This document shows positions 23,078-35,207 of a stretch of DNA of 64,000 bases, piece after piece. How positions within the stretch are numbered: position 1 is the first letter of the stretch; every line of letters starts with the position of its first letter. The position numbers were made by a program, and so were the translations under genes. The stretch comes from Spodoptera frugiperda (taxonomy: Eukaryota; Arthropoda; Insecta; Lepidoptera; Noctuidae), in assembly GCF_023101765.2 (NCBI RefSeq), contig NC_064229.1:248001-312000 (forward strand), read 5' to 3'. Below the pieces are notes generated by a model that worked only from the letters and a program-made list of their open reading frames with translations, searched no databases and was not told the DNA's origin.

Positions 23078-23554
23078 ATTAGATACTATTGAAATGTGAA
23101 ACATCTTATTAATATTCTGTAAGCGTTTCCTTATCAAAATCTAGCAATCAAAATAAATAGTAGCCTATTTTCGTAGGCTTATCTTTACTTTATTACTAAC
23201 CTGGAATTTATCCAAACTCCAATCAACTGAAAAACAGTGTTATCATCTCGCTACAAAGTTGAACATTCAATGCCAAATCCAAAATTATTATTTTAAATTT
23301 TCATTAAACTACTTTAATTTGAACTCAAAGTTTAATATACTTAATCAGCAGTAATTTGAGCTTGTCCAAAGTAAACTAATTAAAAACAATAATTATATTT
23401 AAGTAAACTACTGAACTCCGTACAGCCCTAGCAACTTTTTTAGGGTTGTCAGTAAAAGGTTTCCGAGATGAAAATGTACAAATATTTGCAAAGGCCCAGA
23501 AAAAGGTTTCAATTGAATTCTTTTCAAGAAGAATTTTGTCAGGAGTTGTGTGCC

Positions 23555-23966
23555 ACTTACGTTGCTTTTCCACCAGAAATGTGCTATGCTACGTTGCTTT
23601 TGACTTCCATCAATCATATTCATTGGTACACGTAGCATAGTACTGGTGAAAACGGACTCAGCTAAGCTATGTTTTTCATATTGAAAGATGCGTGCTATAG
23701 ATGTGTTCTTTGGATGCGTGGTACGGATGTGAGCTATAGAGATGTACCTATTATGGATGCGTGCTATGCATGTGTGCTATGGATGGCTTCCCTACTATCA
23801 ACACATCGCATACTCAAGCTACGCGTCTTCCACTTTGCGGCGCATATCTTACTCGCACCGCTACATAGTTTAGTATCAATGGAAACGGTCAAATAGTTTC
23901 ACAGCTTAGCTATTACACCTTCGCAGCATAGCTACATAGCCTATCTCTTGTGGAAAAGCACCCCTT
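23555..23966 (-). mobile_element. MITE of the gcttttccacc family, copy at 23.5 kb
   Basis: It starts gcttttccaccagaaatgtg and ends with the complement, gtggaaaagcacccc. Internal blocks (agctatgctg, gcgtgctatg, accaatgaatatgatt) match the copies at 37598 and 44650. It has no coding capacity. The copy at 37598 shows a TTA target duplication. Confidence 0.65.
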
Positions 23967-24249
23967 TTACTTGACTTTTCCAAACATTTCACTCAGTTTT
24001 GTTGTACTTTGATATTTGTTGATCGAATCCTTTCTTCCTTGTTCGAAAGTATTTACGTTCAAAGATGTATTTAATGGATGAATTCTTTTAGAATTTTGCA
24101 ACTAAATATAAATTCCAGTAGTAATTGAGTCTTAACATTGAGTTTGTTGCTTGTTAAGGCGCTTTATTTCTTTCTTTCTTTGTGAAACTCAAGTCAATAA
24201 TTTTATTTTAATTGTAGATGTACTTGATAGTATTTTACCGACGTTGAAC

Positions 24250-24475
24250 AACGTTTGAGGTGTGATTCGTTGTGTGAGTGAGGTTATCGGAGGCCCAATT
24301 AACCTCATTTTTAATATTCCACTGATTCCCCAAAAACCCTTTAATTCCTAACCCCAAAAGGCTGGCAACGCACTTATAGCGTCTCTGGTGTTTCGGGTGT
24401 CCACGGGCGGCGGCGATTACTTACCATCAGGTGACACGTACACTCGTTTTCTGGCTTATATCATAAAAAATATAG
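24250..24475 (+). repeat. SINE-C copy, 5'-truncated
   Basis: It covers the gttgtgtgagtgaggttatc block through ccaaaaggctggcaacgcac and accatcaggtgacacg to an A-rich end. The head of the element is absent. Confidence 0.6.
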
Positions 24476-24784
24476 TAGTGTAATACGATAATCGTTTCGT
24501 TCATGTCATCTTTAATATTTAAGTAATCCAATACTCTTGTGTGTACAAAATCCTCATACGCAGTTAAAAGCTTCCGGCTCTTGCTACGTATTTGGTAAAA
24601 AGTTTGCTATATTTATATAAGTACATTATTGATAGATGTGTTTTAGTTCTGGAAAATGGAGACTTACTGTTTACTGACTATTATTATTTTTAAAAGAATT
24701 GAAACTGAAAATAAAATCTAAATGTTTCTTTAAAAATAAACTTAATAATAAGCTGATAGATAAAACTTAAAAGTTTCTTTAAAC
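24476..24784. other. Unassigned AT-rich stretch
   Basis: Nothing recognised. Confidence 0.35.
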
Positions 24785-24960
24785 ATAAACTTATTAGGCG
24801 GATACGAAACTCCGGAATTGCGGAAAAAGTATCAGGTTACCAGGGTTCCAGCTCAAAGCAGGAGTAGGAACAGGTTGGTTTTCAGTCAATAAGAGCATAT
24901 TTTGCCTTGCTCAGAAAGCGGGAGAAGTCACTAAATCTTCTTCCTCAAGTTATAACGGCG
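24785..24960 (+). repeat. SINE-D fragment, diverged
   Basis: The aaagcaggagtaggaacagg block followed by a diverged sagtaagagc...gcgggagaagtc segment matches the better copy at 25003-25172. Confidence 0.5.
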
Positions 24961-25002
24961 TAGTTTCATCTGACAGTAAAACAACTCCAATCGTATACAT
25001 TT

Positions 25003-25173
25003 CTAATCCGGAGCAGCGGACTACCTAGCGGGTTTACCGGAGCTCCGGGTCGAAAAGCAGGAGTAGGAACGGGGTGGTTTTTAGTCAGTAAGAGTCTGAC
25101 ACTCCCTCTCGCCTTGCCCAAGGCGGGAGAAGTCATTGGATGATTTTCCCCCCTCAAAAAAAAAAAAAAAAAA
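25003..25173 (+). repeat. SINE-D copy with poly(A) tail
   Basis: It contains ccggagctccgggtcgaaaa, aagcaggagtaggaacgggg, agagtctgacactccctctc and gcgggagaagtcattggatg, and ends in about 18 A. Other copies lie at 33590, 41500, 47727, 53170 and 60690. The A tail and dispersion indicate retroposition. Confidence 0.65.
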
Positions 25174-25174
25174 T

Positions 25175-25505
25175 CGTATACATTTAAAATTTTCAAATAA
25201 TTAAAGAATTTTACAACGCAAAAATAAAAAGATAAAGAAAATCTCCAAAAGAATTTGTAAAGACTCGGTTAATGAAGAGGAAATTATTTAATTAAAATCT
25301 TGAACAAGTTTTTGTTTCAAATTAACAAAAGTATCATGACTGCTTTCCACGAAGACGTAAATTGAAACAACTCATCTATTTATTCCTGTTGTGTTTTTAA
25401 TTAAAAGGAGTTCAATTATGTTTTGTTGACTAAAGGGGTAGTATTGCGTTGTTCTGTGCTTCTACCTTCTATAAAACACAAGTTTGTGTGTGTTGTTTAT
25501 CTTTA
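25175..25505. other. Unassigned AT-rich stretch
   Basis: Nothing recognised. Confidence 0.35.
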
Positions 25506-25711
25506 AGGATGATTCGCGTTACACTGTGCTGCGACCTGGCCGTGTCCCGGCCGTCCGCACGGTCCTACAATACCCATTGACATTTCAACGTCGGGCGCCG
25601 GGCGCCGCCGCCGGTCGAGACACGATCAGATGCGAATTTATACTTCATAAAAAAGTACAACATAATGTTTAATCATGGCCCAGTATGACACAGTGTAGCC
25701 CGAATCATCCT
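25506..25711. mobile_element. MITE with GC-rich core and TTA flanks
   Basis: The ends are inverted repeats, aggatgattcgcgttacactg against aggatgattcgggctacact, with the match continuing to about 25 bp. TTA sits on both sides as the likely target duplication. The centre is unusually GC-rich for this window (repeated cgggcgccg). A short open frame crossing it is not a gene. TTA duplication fits a PIF/Harbinger-like MITE (inference). Confidence 0.65.
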
Positions 25712-26304
25712 TTAGTCTTTAATTCTGTCAAATGGTCGTAAGTACCCTATTCTATAGCAATAAATGGTAAGAAGCTGGTGTTACATTGTAAGTGGACATC
25801 TACTTACCCCTTCGGGAATTAAAAATATATATTAGACCAAAAGTGGTATAAACGTAGATATTCACAAACAGTAAATTAATGGGGTCATAGAATACATGTA
25901 CTGTACATGTCATTTGTTTTTAGCGTGTAAGTAAATGATTCTTCTTTCTTTCTTATATCAAACATACGCATATAATACCCATTTCTGCTAACCCTCTCGA
26001 GGGAAATTAGGCTTAAACTTACGCACATTAGGTCTAGATTCAAAAATTCAATGCCAAACATACAAAATGTATACAAAGTTTAAACCATAATGAACAGTGA
26101 GGGTTAATTAGAAACAGAGTCCCAAGGGCTATCATTAATTTTCAGGGTAATTAACTCCTGATTCTACACGGCTTATTTAAAAAGTCGAGTTGAGTTGCTT
26201 TACGTCACTTTATTATCTTTGCAGATTCGGGATTTATTATGACTCTTAACATCATCAACAGCCCATGATAGTCTACTGCAGGACAGGCCTCATCTGAATA
26301 CCTA
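25712..26304. other. Unassigned stretch
   Basis: AT-rich. A short block near 26250-26300 (aacagcccatgatagtctac) looks like the 3' region of a dispersed retroelement, but the match is too short to call. Confidence 0.35.
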
Positions 26305-26505
26305 TTATCTAGTTTTGCTAGCGTCTTCGCCTGCGGTCCCGTAGGAAAAAAAAGCATCCTATGTGTTATTCTAGATCTACCACTGTTCCAAATTTCCTCC
26401 TTATCCCTTTAGAAATTTTGACGTAATTATATAACAAACATACATACGAACACATAAACTAACAAACATTCGAATTTATATTATTATTACTACCTCTATA
26501 CTGAT
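26305..26505 (+). repeat. Family F dispersed repeat
   Basis: It runs from a ctagttttgctagcgtcttc head, through catcctatgtgttattctag and ttttgacgtaattatataac, to attcgaatttatattattat. This matches the copies at 27608, 42070 and 56365. Confidence 0.6.
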
Positions 26506-26534
26506 GATAAAAAAACAAATATTCGAACATAATA

Positions 26535-27035
26535 CATCCTCCTTTTTTGAAGTCGGTAAATATACCCAAATTGGATGTGAACCTTTTGATATTCGTAACT
26601 TTACCCAGTTTGTATAATCAAAATGTTGTTCAAAAGCAGACAAACTTCTTGTTGAAAATCCAAAGTTACCGATGGGTTGTATACAGCTATTCTTGTATTA
26701 TAAGGAACCCTGGGTGATTGATGACTGCCTCGATAGCCTTAAACCGACGTTGAGGCCGATCCGATTTCCGGCCCAAGAAAATTATTGTTAGATTTTTCGA
26801 TACACGATGATATATTTAGTATTCATCTTATTCAAGTATTGCGTTAAGAATAAAATATATTATATAATACAACTTTTTATTAGACACTAGAACAATTATA
26901 TACAAACTCCGGGCTATAGCTATCAAACACTGCAAAAAGTACTCATACTTTACCCTACCTGTAAAAAGCAAAAAAAAATCCCATGATAACCAATATTACA
27001 GTTACCACTCGTCCAACTTAATAAAATTTCGAACC
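26535..27035. other. Unassigned stretch with short repeat scraps
   Basis: The cctccttttttgaagtcggt block (26540-26560) is the terminal motif shared with 35208 and the foldback at 471. A taccaatattacagttaccac-type block near 26985-27020 recurs near 28640-28675. Nothing coding is seen. Confidence 0.4.
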
Positions 27036-27039
27036 TAAT

Positions 27040-27310
27040 TAGTGTGGGAGAACCATGCTTCAGCACGAATGGGCCGGCTCGACCAAAGTAATACTACCTA
27101 CTACGTCACAGAAAACCGACCTGAAATAACTTGCGTGCTTGCGTTGTGTTTTGTTGTGTGTTACTAATCTTCCCAATCCCTGATTTCCTAACAACCTTTA
27201 AATTCCTAACTCCTAAAAGGCGGGCAACGCATTTGTAACGTCTCTGGTGTTATGGATATCCGTGGGCCATCAGATAATCCGTCTGCTCTTTTACCGGCTT
27301 ATACCACAAA
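27040..27310 (+). repeat. SINE-C copy, near full length
   Basis: It has head, middle and tail blocks of the family: gtgggagaaccatgcttcag, cacagaaaaccgacctgaaa and aaaaggcgggcaacgcattt, then an A-rich end. Confidence 0.65.
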
Positions 27311-27607
27311 AAATAACAGAAAATCTCTGCGGAAAAACCTATCAAAAGCTTGTAAGAAGTTCTTAACATTCTTTTAATCCTCATAATGTTCAAAGTTTAA
27401 ACTAAGTTATATATTAAACATATTGTAACTTAAATAGCTCGTTCCAACATAAATTTGAGACGTGAACTTTATACACGAGTTGCTACTTGTTTAAGAAACC
27501 TAATAAAATACCATCACTCCTTTTATTTCGTGAAGAACGAGAGGATATAAAGCTTCTCAATATTTACTTTTTTTCGCTGCATTTCTAAATCACAGGTTAT
27601 TTAAAAC

Positions 27608-27782
27608 TAGCTTCTGCCAGCGACTCTGCGCATCATGGGATAAAAAGTGTCCCATGTATTATTCCAGACCATAATTTACCTCTGTTCCACATTTCATCTT
27701 GATCTCTCTATTTGACGTGATTGAGTAACAAACAAACACACAAACTCACTAATATTCACTTATAATGTTAGTAAGATTTATT
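27608..27782 (+). repeat. Family F copy
   Basis: It runs from ctagcttctgccagcgactc, through gtcccatgtattattccaga and atttgacgtgattgagtaac, to attcacttataatgttagta. Confidence 0.65.
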
Positions 27783-27784
27783 AC

Positions 27785-28540
27785 ACTAATGGCCGTATCA
27801 CCAATCCCTTCTAAACTGTCACTTAACTAAGAGTTACTTAGTGTAAGGAAGCAACAAACTAACCCCTTACTTATACTGTTACTTCTGATAAAATGACGAT
27901 GATGAATAAACTTTATAGTTTCATTTGAAACGTGATAAATTCACAGGGACGTGGAATACTCTAGAAATTTCTAAGTTCAGAATATTCTAAATTGAAACTA
28001 AGTAATATTAGACACATGGTAACTTAAATAGCGCATACTAAGTAATAAGCCGGAGACTTGAACTTTGAGCACGACTTGCAACTTAGATGAGAGACCTAAT
28101 ATAGGAGTAAAGTAAATGGGTTGCATTAGCTGTTAAAAGCGTTGGAGGTCCCACAAATGTGACCAACTGTGACAAGAACGGGGGAGGGGATCAAAAATCA
28201 TGGAATTCGTGTGACGTAATTTATGGATGGCCCCTAACTGTGATAGTGCATTTATTGAGGAAGGCTATAGGCTAAAACATCGCGCTATGACCAATAGGAG
28301 CCAAGCAGAGCGGGTGAAACCGCGTGGAAGTAGCTAGTATACTGATATATTGTATCAACACATAGTGGAGTATTTGGTATAGCTAAAGTTATTTGCGGTC
28401 TGGGTTAGAAAATAAAGATTGATTCAGTACTCACAGAGTAAGTAGCTGTTAAACAGTTTATTGTCAGTTTTGAATGTCCAACACAAATACACTTCAGTTT
28501 ACTGTCGGGTTTGAAGATACAATACAAAAGCAATACGGCA
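27785..28540. other. Unassigned stretch with probable old transposon fragments
   Basis: No gene is recognised. The GC-richer segment 28140-28340 (caagaacgggggaggggatc, tgaccaataggagccaagca) differs from its surroundings and looks like fragments of dispersed lepidopteran elements. No second copy in this window proves it. Confidence 0.35.
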
Positions 28541-28544
28541 AGAT

Positions 28545-28890
28545 AGTACGGTTGGTGCGGTGGCAGGACAACCGGCGGCCATGTAAGTGTAGCGGCTTTG
28601 ATTCCTGCATAGAGCAACTTTTTGAGTGCAAGGAAAATCCCATGTTTACCAATATTTCAGTTACCACTCGTCCAACTTTGACTGCAAGATTGGCGCAGTA
28701 GCTGGGAAATTGGCTGCCGTGCAACGTGTAGCGGCTTCGATTCCTGCACGCAGCAACTCTTTGAGTGATCCACAAATTGTTGTTTCGGGTCTGGGTGTCA
28801 TATGTATGTGAACTTCTATATTTGTAAACACACCCACGATACAGCAGAAATTCCTAGTGTAGGGCAACGTTTAAAACAAAACAGTAAAAG
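28545..28890 (+). repeat. Two SINE-B units in tandem (partial then complete)
   Basis: A head-only unit at about 28547-28625 (A-box-like tgcggtggcagg, then gcggctttgattcctgca) is followed after a short linker by a complete unit. The complete unit has an A-box-like tggcgcagtagctgg, then a B-box-like gcggcttcgattcctgcac. It continues to the shared body at 28790 and ends near 28890. The tRNA-like head is the basis for the SINE call. Confidence 0.65.
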
Positions 28891-29157
28891 TATTTTATAG
28901 CCAAACCCTTTTGTTACATCCCAACAAAACTTTTAACATCAGCACGAGTCCTGCCTACCCCGTAACGATTACCACAAACATTTGTTTTACTACAGGGACG
29001 ACTTTACGTAATATCCGTACTAACTGTAAAACCTTGTGAAAATGTTGTGTGGAATCTTGATAAGAAATGGGATGTAAGGAATAATAGAAAATATCTGTCA
29101 AATGTACGTAGTAAATGTATTATTGTATTTAGTCATATTTATATATTATCTGTACTT

Positions 29158-29300
29158 TTGAAGTGTGGGAGGGCCATGCTTCGGCATTGCTGGGCCGGCT
29201 CAACCGGAGTGATAGCACGGCCTCACAGAAAACTGACGTGAAACAACGCTTGCGTTGTGTTTCGTTGTGTGAGTGAGGTTACTGGAGGCCCTATTACGTT
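29158..29300 (+). repeat. SINE-C head fragment
   Basis: Only the 5' half of the family is present: gtgggagggccatgcttcgg through gtgagtgaggttactggagg. Confidence 0.6.
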
Positions 29301-31460
29301 GAAATTATGAAAAAATAGTTTATGTAAAAATCTGTAAGGTTTGTTGATAGTCGTGTGCAATTTGTTACGTACGCCTTAGTACATCTATGTGGCAAAACTG
29401 TGACTTATATATTTAACTTATATATTTAACAAATTATATTTTACTTTACACAAACACTGAACACACATTAGCTAATTTGTTGAAACAATACCCGAAACGC
29501 TAGGAACACAAAACGTCCATTTTTATTAACGTTACTAAGAGCAATTTTTATGAGAGTTTCCAAGTTATGCCCGTAATAAACACCATTATTAAACTACGGG
29601 GTACCACAGACACGTAAAACTATAACTTATTTTATTATTACTTTCATAAAAGAAACACAATAATGTCTTATTTTGAGGTATTTTCACGACTCTGGGATTA
29701 TAGTCTTGTGCTATTATTTGCTATAATAATTAAGTTTTAAAGATAGAGAAAATATTTAACATGTCAAAGTTATAAGTCAAAAATTATTTATTTCAATTAA
29801 ACCAGGAAGGCACTTTTGAACTGTCATATCGTATGATATTTCAATCAACGTTAGATAGGTTTACTCCCTAAGAGACGGTACAGGATTCATCAGAATAGAT
29901 GAGGGGCGGTCCTTAGGGTAAATGACCCTTTGACCATAATAATCTTCCTGGATAAGCTTAACTAATTAATAGATGACATAACTAATATGTTTATAACTAT
30001 CGTGAGAAATACAAAATTAATTATTATGTTGATGGTCGGTCTTAATCACGTAACTGTTTGACGAGGAAGTCGACTAATTTCAAGCCATGCTAGAAGCTCA
30101 TATTTGTGAACAGCATTCCGCATAGAACTATAATAATATATTGACTGTTGAAAGCATGGCTCTCCAAATCGCATTACATATTATAGATGAGTGTAATGTA
30201 ATAATGAGGAAAGAAAAATAATAAACTTTAATAGTTTAATAATGCATTTTAAAAACGTACATTGTGCAAGTACTATTACTATAAAGCTCATAAAAATATC
30301 ACTCAACATTCCTATCGAGTTTAATGTACCTGTTACTTCCTACACACAGAAGGTTGAAAAACTAATAAATATCTTTAGAAATTACCTGACTGACCTCTAA
30401 ATCAGAATATTTCAGAAATAGCGTAAACTTCTCTATTGCAAATTGAGTAGAAACTAAACAATTGCGATTTCCATTAATTCTAGACTAAACATTGAAATGT
30501 CTATCTTCAAATATTTTAAATTCTTAACAGAAATCCCGTCATATTTACGCACTAAGTTGTGTAAAAAACTGCAATGAATTCATTTCAAATTGATTTCAAG
30601 ATTATCTCATTAATGGATCTAGCTCAATCCATAAATAAACAATGGCTTAATTTTCTTGCTTTTCAGATTTTTAAATATGAGATTATGAAATGATGATGGA
30701 ATTAGAAATTGTAGTCAGAGTTTTTCTGCTATTCATAATCTGATGAATAGCAGAAGATGGTATTTAAGAATGGGAGAGCCATGCTTGGGCACGAATAATT
30801 CGGCTTGATTGGAGTAATACACAAAAAAAATTAAAGTCTGTTAGTCTGTCCATCAGTGAAACTAAGAGCTCGATCCAAAGTGTAGCTTCGAATGGAAAAC
30901 AACAAAAAAGAAACGCCATTCGTTACTCTTTAAAAAAATACATAATATGTTTACAATTTCTCTCATACGTTTTTCAATGAATAATTTTACTGTAGATACA
31001 TATAAGTGAGAACAATGCAGAGACATTGCAACGCGCAACACAAATGGTAGAACTTACAAACCATATTATATTATTTGTTAAAACACCAATTACTTACCCC
31101 ACAATTCCTTTATTACATTCACGCGTACCATCCGTGGCATACGCATTTAGACACATTAGCTCTATACAACATTTTAAGGAAGATTTATTTTCAACATTAC
31201 GCAAAGTGATATTGTGGGTGTTTCGTCTCGTTTCAAAGGCTTTATCTTGCTTGTGAGTGTAGTTATCGGGATAAGCAGAAAGAGACTAGTCTAGACAAAG
31301 TTTACTGTCTCCTGCTATTCAATCGGTAAGTAAATATTTAACTGTGACAGTAATTGGGCTAGCCAGACTTAATTCGATTGAGGCGCCATCTAGTTTACAA
31401 AGTTGGATTTTAAACGGATATATTGTTTTCCATTCTATAGTTACTTTTCAACTTATTATT
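29301..31460. other. Long unassigned AT-rich stretch
   Basis: I see no supported gene over about 2.1 kb. Scraps include a family E-like block at 30010-30130 (gactaatttcaagccatgct), matching 47280-47330, and a short SINE-C head at 30770-30800. The remainder is unassigned. Confidence 0.4.
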
Positions 31461-31463
31461 TGA

Positions 31464-31673
31464 ATGCACGGTTGGCACAGTGGCTGGGTAATCGGCTTCC
31501 GCGCAACGTGTAGCGGGTTCGATTCCCGCACAGAACAACTCTTTGTGTGATCCACAAATTGTGGTTTCGGGTCTGGGTGTCATGTGTATGTAACCTTATA
31601 TGTTTGTAAACGCGCCTATGACACAGGAGGAAATTTTAGTGCCGGGCAGCGTTTTATTAAAAAAAAACTATAA
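31464..31673 (+). repeat. SINE-B, complete tRNA-derived copy with poly(A)
   Basis: This is the best copy of the family. It has an A-box-like tggcacagtggctggg and a canonical B box (ggttcgattcc, within 31508-31520). The body (ttgtggtttcgggtctgggt, tgtttgtaaacgcgcc) follows, with an A-rich tail. The spacing of A and B boxes is that of a tRNA-derived pol III promoter. Confidence 0.75.
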
Positions 31674-31674
31674 T

Positions 31675-32154
31675 GATTTTTTATTGACCTTAGTATTAAT
31701 TAAAGTCGATTATGTAAACACCGAAAGCGTTCGTACCCGTCTTTTATAATAATGTTACCAATATGCATTACTTTCAAACTTCAGACACAGTTCATCTCAT
31801 TATTAACCTCCGTCATTAACTCAAAACTTCTTACAACTCCAAAATGTTCCCTAATTTTGGGAAAACGTGAATACGTAAATAAATACGTCAATCAAAAGTC
31901 GGTAAAAGTAAACCGAGTCGTTAATTAAAAGTTGTTGTAAAAGTTACTGCTTTCCTTCGCCGACAGGGAAAGTAAACCTTCATGTTTGAAACCAGGAAAA
32001 TATGATACAGTCATGTAAAACGAAATTAATTATGTAAATATTATAAACATGAGGACAAAAGATGAAATAGAAAAATGTTTTTATTATGACCAAAGGCCAT
32101 ATCTTTAATTCATTTTTAATTACATAGACAAATCAGAAAAACAAAATTTCGTAT
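31675..32154. other. Unassigned stretch
   Basis: Nothing recognised. Confidence 0.35.
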
Positions 32155-32288
32155 CGTCACGCCTTTTATCCCCGAAGGGGTAGGCAAAGGTGTAGGTACA
32201 CTACACCACGTAATGTCGCTGTACATTGTACACCGTCTTTTCAACATTAAAATTTGTGTAATAGGTCCCATGTAATAAATAATAGGTG
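32155..32288 (-). repeat. SINE-A 3' part
   Basis: It matches the tail half of SINE-A (cgtcacgccttttatccccg, ataggtcccatgtaata); the tRNA-like head is missing. Confidence 0.65.
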
Positions 32289-32302
32289 AAAAAACAAAAG
32301 TT

Positions 32303-32395
32303 CCAATTGGAAAACTTGCAACGCCTCTGGTGTTTCAAGTGTCCATGGGCAGCAGCGATTGCTTACCATCAGGTGATCGCTCATAAACTATTTTT
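32303..32395 (+). repeat. SINE-C tail fragment
   Basis: Matches the family's cttgcaacgcctctggtgtt and cttaccatcaggtgatcg blocks only. Confidence 0.55.
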
Positions 32396-32929
32396 GCGCC
32401 CAGAGAATATTATTAAATATGCAGATTTTATTTTGGTTACAATAATATCAAAAACTTCAGTTAACATTTTTTATTATTATTTGCAGTTGCAAACGTAGAT
32501 ACAAGTTATGCAAAAGTTTCATATAACACTTAATAAACATTACAAAGGCATTTCAAGATGGCAACCAGACGTAGGAAACGTTTACATTCTCTGTTCTACA
32601 ATTTACATGCTAAGTAAGAAACTTACACTCGTTGCGAGTGACGTGAATTTCCTATTGGTGTGGTCTTGACAGCCATGCTGAGGTTGAAGTAGATACTAAG
32701 GAACCAAAATGTAGACATTGCTTAATGGAAAAGTTAATTTTAGGTAATATCATTAGAACTTAAAACGGGATATTGACAATGTTTATAGTTTTTGTGAGTT
32801 TCCGGTATTTTGGCCCTGTTGCTGTTGCAAGCACCATGATCACGGATGAACTGTAATACTGATGAAGTTTTAATGATATTACTAGTCACCATCTCAGTTT
32901 AAAAACTTATAATCTTAAGTAGTCTTCCT
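32396..32929. other. Unassigned stretch
   Basis: Nothing recognised. Confidence 0.35.
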
Positions 32930-33015
32930 CTGGGGTTACGGGTGTCCATGGGCGGCGCTGATCGCTTACCATCAGGTGACTCGTTTGCTCGTTTGCCTCC
33001 TATTCCATAAAAAAA
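32930..33015 (+). repeat. SINE-C-like tail, variant type
   Basis: It contains gggtgtccatgggcggcgct and cgcttaccatcaggtgactc, then a tcctattccat end with A. The same variant occurs in reverse at 56235-56365. Confidence 0.55.
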
Positions 33016-33589
33016 GACGGTTAATATAAAAAGTCTAAGAGAATTTTCAGAATGAACACGATTGTTAACTACTTCTTAAAATTGTTTATTGGCGGCATTA
33101 GGTAAGTACTTATGTATTGAATTTCATGCCCCGTAGAATTGAAAAGAGACTTGTGTGTCTTGGGATAAATTTACGTGTCAAAAACTATTTTGTACAACCT
33201 TTTATTTAGTGTAATATCTAGTAGTATCAAAATGAGTCTTTTACACCATTAGATACGATCAATATAATTTTAATTTAGTTCAAACACATCAGAAAACGTA
33301 TGCTTCTTTGTATCTTAGACAAGGCATCATGCTCCTATTTATACTGATATATGTTAGGGTTGTAAACCTCAGCTTAAAGGTATCCCTAGGGTAAAGGGCC
33401 TTAAGGTAAAATAGGATTTAATTTTAAATTATTTAAGGGGCTTTTGGAGTCGGATCAGTTTAAACATATCCGAGACCCTTCTGACCAATGATTGTTATAT
33501 GAATTTCCTATTTGTTCCTTTAAATTCCCAAAGGTCAATAATATTGTTTTTTACCTCTTTAAATCCCAATAATATTGTTTTTTACCAGA
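33016..33589. other. Unassigned stretch
   Basis: AT-rich, with no supported feature. Confidence 0.35.
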
Positions 33590-33870
33590 AGTAGTGTTTC
33601 TTTTTTGTCAGAAATTCATCCAGTGCCTTCTCCCTCCTTGGGCGAGGCGAGAGTGAGTGTCAGACTCTTACTTACTAAAGACCAACCTGATCCTATTCCT
33701 GTTTTTCGAGGGGCCGGGGCTCCTGTAAACCCACTAGGTAGTCCGCAGCTACGGATCAGGCATCAGCCCTACTAAGCCCCATCTGCAGTGGTCTGATGGC
33801 TCTTTGCTCTCGCACGCGGTACGCGACGCACGAGAGAAGTGGTGAGTCGTAGGGTCTATACGAAATACTA
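33590..33870 (-). repeat. SINE-D copy, long version
   Basis: It matches the family's tail (cattt-ttctccctccttgggcgag, gtgtcagactcttactta) and continues through a longer 5' part (catcagccctactaagcccc, cgcacgcggtacgcgacgca). That part is not retained in most other copies here. Confidence 0.55.
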
Positions 33871-34284
33871 CTGAGATTTTCATACCAATATAAGGAATGT
33901 CGCAAAAGTTTCACGCAATAAAATAAAAATGTATAATGTAGTATGGCCCAAGGATATAAAAGTTCACTGGAAAGGCTCGTTACATAATCACGTATTTATT
34001 GCAAGCGAAAGTGAGCCTTCTGCCTACGTGTTTACGACTTTCTTTTTAGTACTTTTTAACTTCTTTATTTTATTTCAACAAACTGTGGCTCAGGGGCGGA
34101 AGATAAAGACTTAGTCGAAGATACGAGATATTTTCTTAAACTTTTTTGCTATTCTTTTTAATTTATATGTTTTTTATTGGACGGGTTGAGATTGCTCCGT
34201 CGATCCAGGTCTTGCTTGTACCGACGGACAGTTGAACTACTGGTTTTGTGTTCGATTCTTGGATCACATGAGATAATTAGTAGA

Positions 34285-34470
34285 ATCACATTATAATATT
34301 AGAATTGTGAAAGTTTGTTTGGAAGTTTGTCCGTCAATCACGCTGAAAGTACTGAACGGATTTTGATGAAATTTTATATAAAGACAGGGTACACATAAAA
34401 CCCTATCATTCTGATCGAACCGGCCCATTCGTGCCGAAGCATGGCTCTCCCACACTTAAACTACTATAGG
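34285..34470. repeat. Family F fragment joined to a SINE-C head
   Basis: 34300-34395 carries the gaaagtttgtttg...cgtcaatcacgctgaaagta block, also found at 42110-42170. 34405-34457 is the reverse SINE-C head (gaaccggcccattcgtgccg, gcatggctctcccac). Confidence 0.5.
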
Positions 34471-34489
34471 AATATTGTTTACACACATC

Positions 34490-34566
34490 CCAAGTAAGGA
34501 CCAAGGGGGAGGCCTTTGTTCAGCAGTGGACGTCTCTCGGCTGATGATGATGATGATGATGATGAC
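34490..34566 (+). repeat. RTE-like retrotransposon 3' end with (GAT)n tail
   Basis: The ggcctttgttcagcagtgga block, followed by cgtctctcggctgatgatga and more gat repeats, is the typical end of lepidopteran RTE-type non-LTR elements (family knowledge). No coding part is present. Confidence 0.6.
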
Positions 34567-34569
34567 ATC

Positions 34570-35205
34570 CCAAGTATGATACATAGGCTTCAAATAAATT
34601 CTATCTCAAACAAGATCTATTTTTATCAAAGTTTGTCCTTGTACATAAATTATCTTCACCTGTCCACAATAAGGAAATATGCCAGCGATGCTGAAAATGG
34701 TCCCCCCACAATATTTTAAAAACCACTATGTCAGGGACTTGTCATCCCATTTGTCGGGTAAACTAAGGCCCTTGGGATATCCCTGACCGCATTGTAATAT
34801 ATAAGCAGTATGTCAATATCTTATTTTACTACAAAATGAAATTTATGGCGAAACTGTCGCAATGTTTAAAGATGAATAGATTAATAAAACATATTTATAC
34901 TCTGTGGGCATCCGTTACTGCTTCTTTAACTGATAACTTCAAACTACTATTATTTTACAGTAACTGTGTGTGTACGTTAGTATTTTTCTTACCATAAACT
35001 TAGCCTTTTTTAGGGTCATCACTAAGGCTTATTATTTTGTAGGTTATCCTTTGCCTTCCGAGAAGTTCACCATAGCTTATTATTATATAGCATTTTATCT
35101 GTATTTATTAGAGGTTTGTTTATGTTAAGTATGAGGGTCTGACATAACAGCATGGTTAAGAGTTCTTGCTGGCTGCCAACTCTAGCCCAGTCCTCAAAAC
35201 TCCTT
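34570..35205. other. Unassigned stretch
   Basis: Nothing recognised. Confidence 0.35.
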
Positions 35206-35207
35206 TT

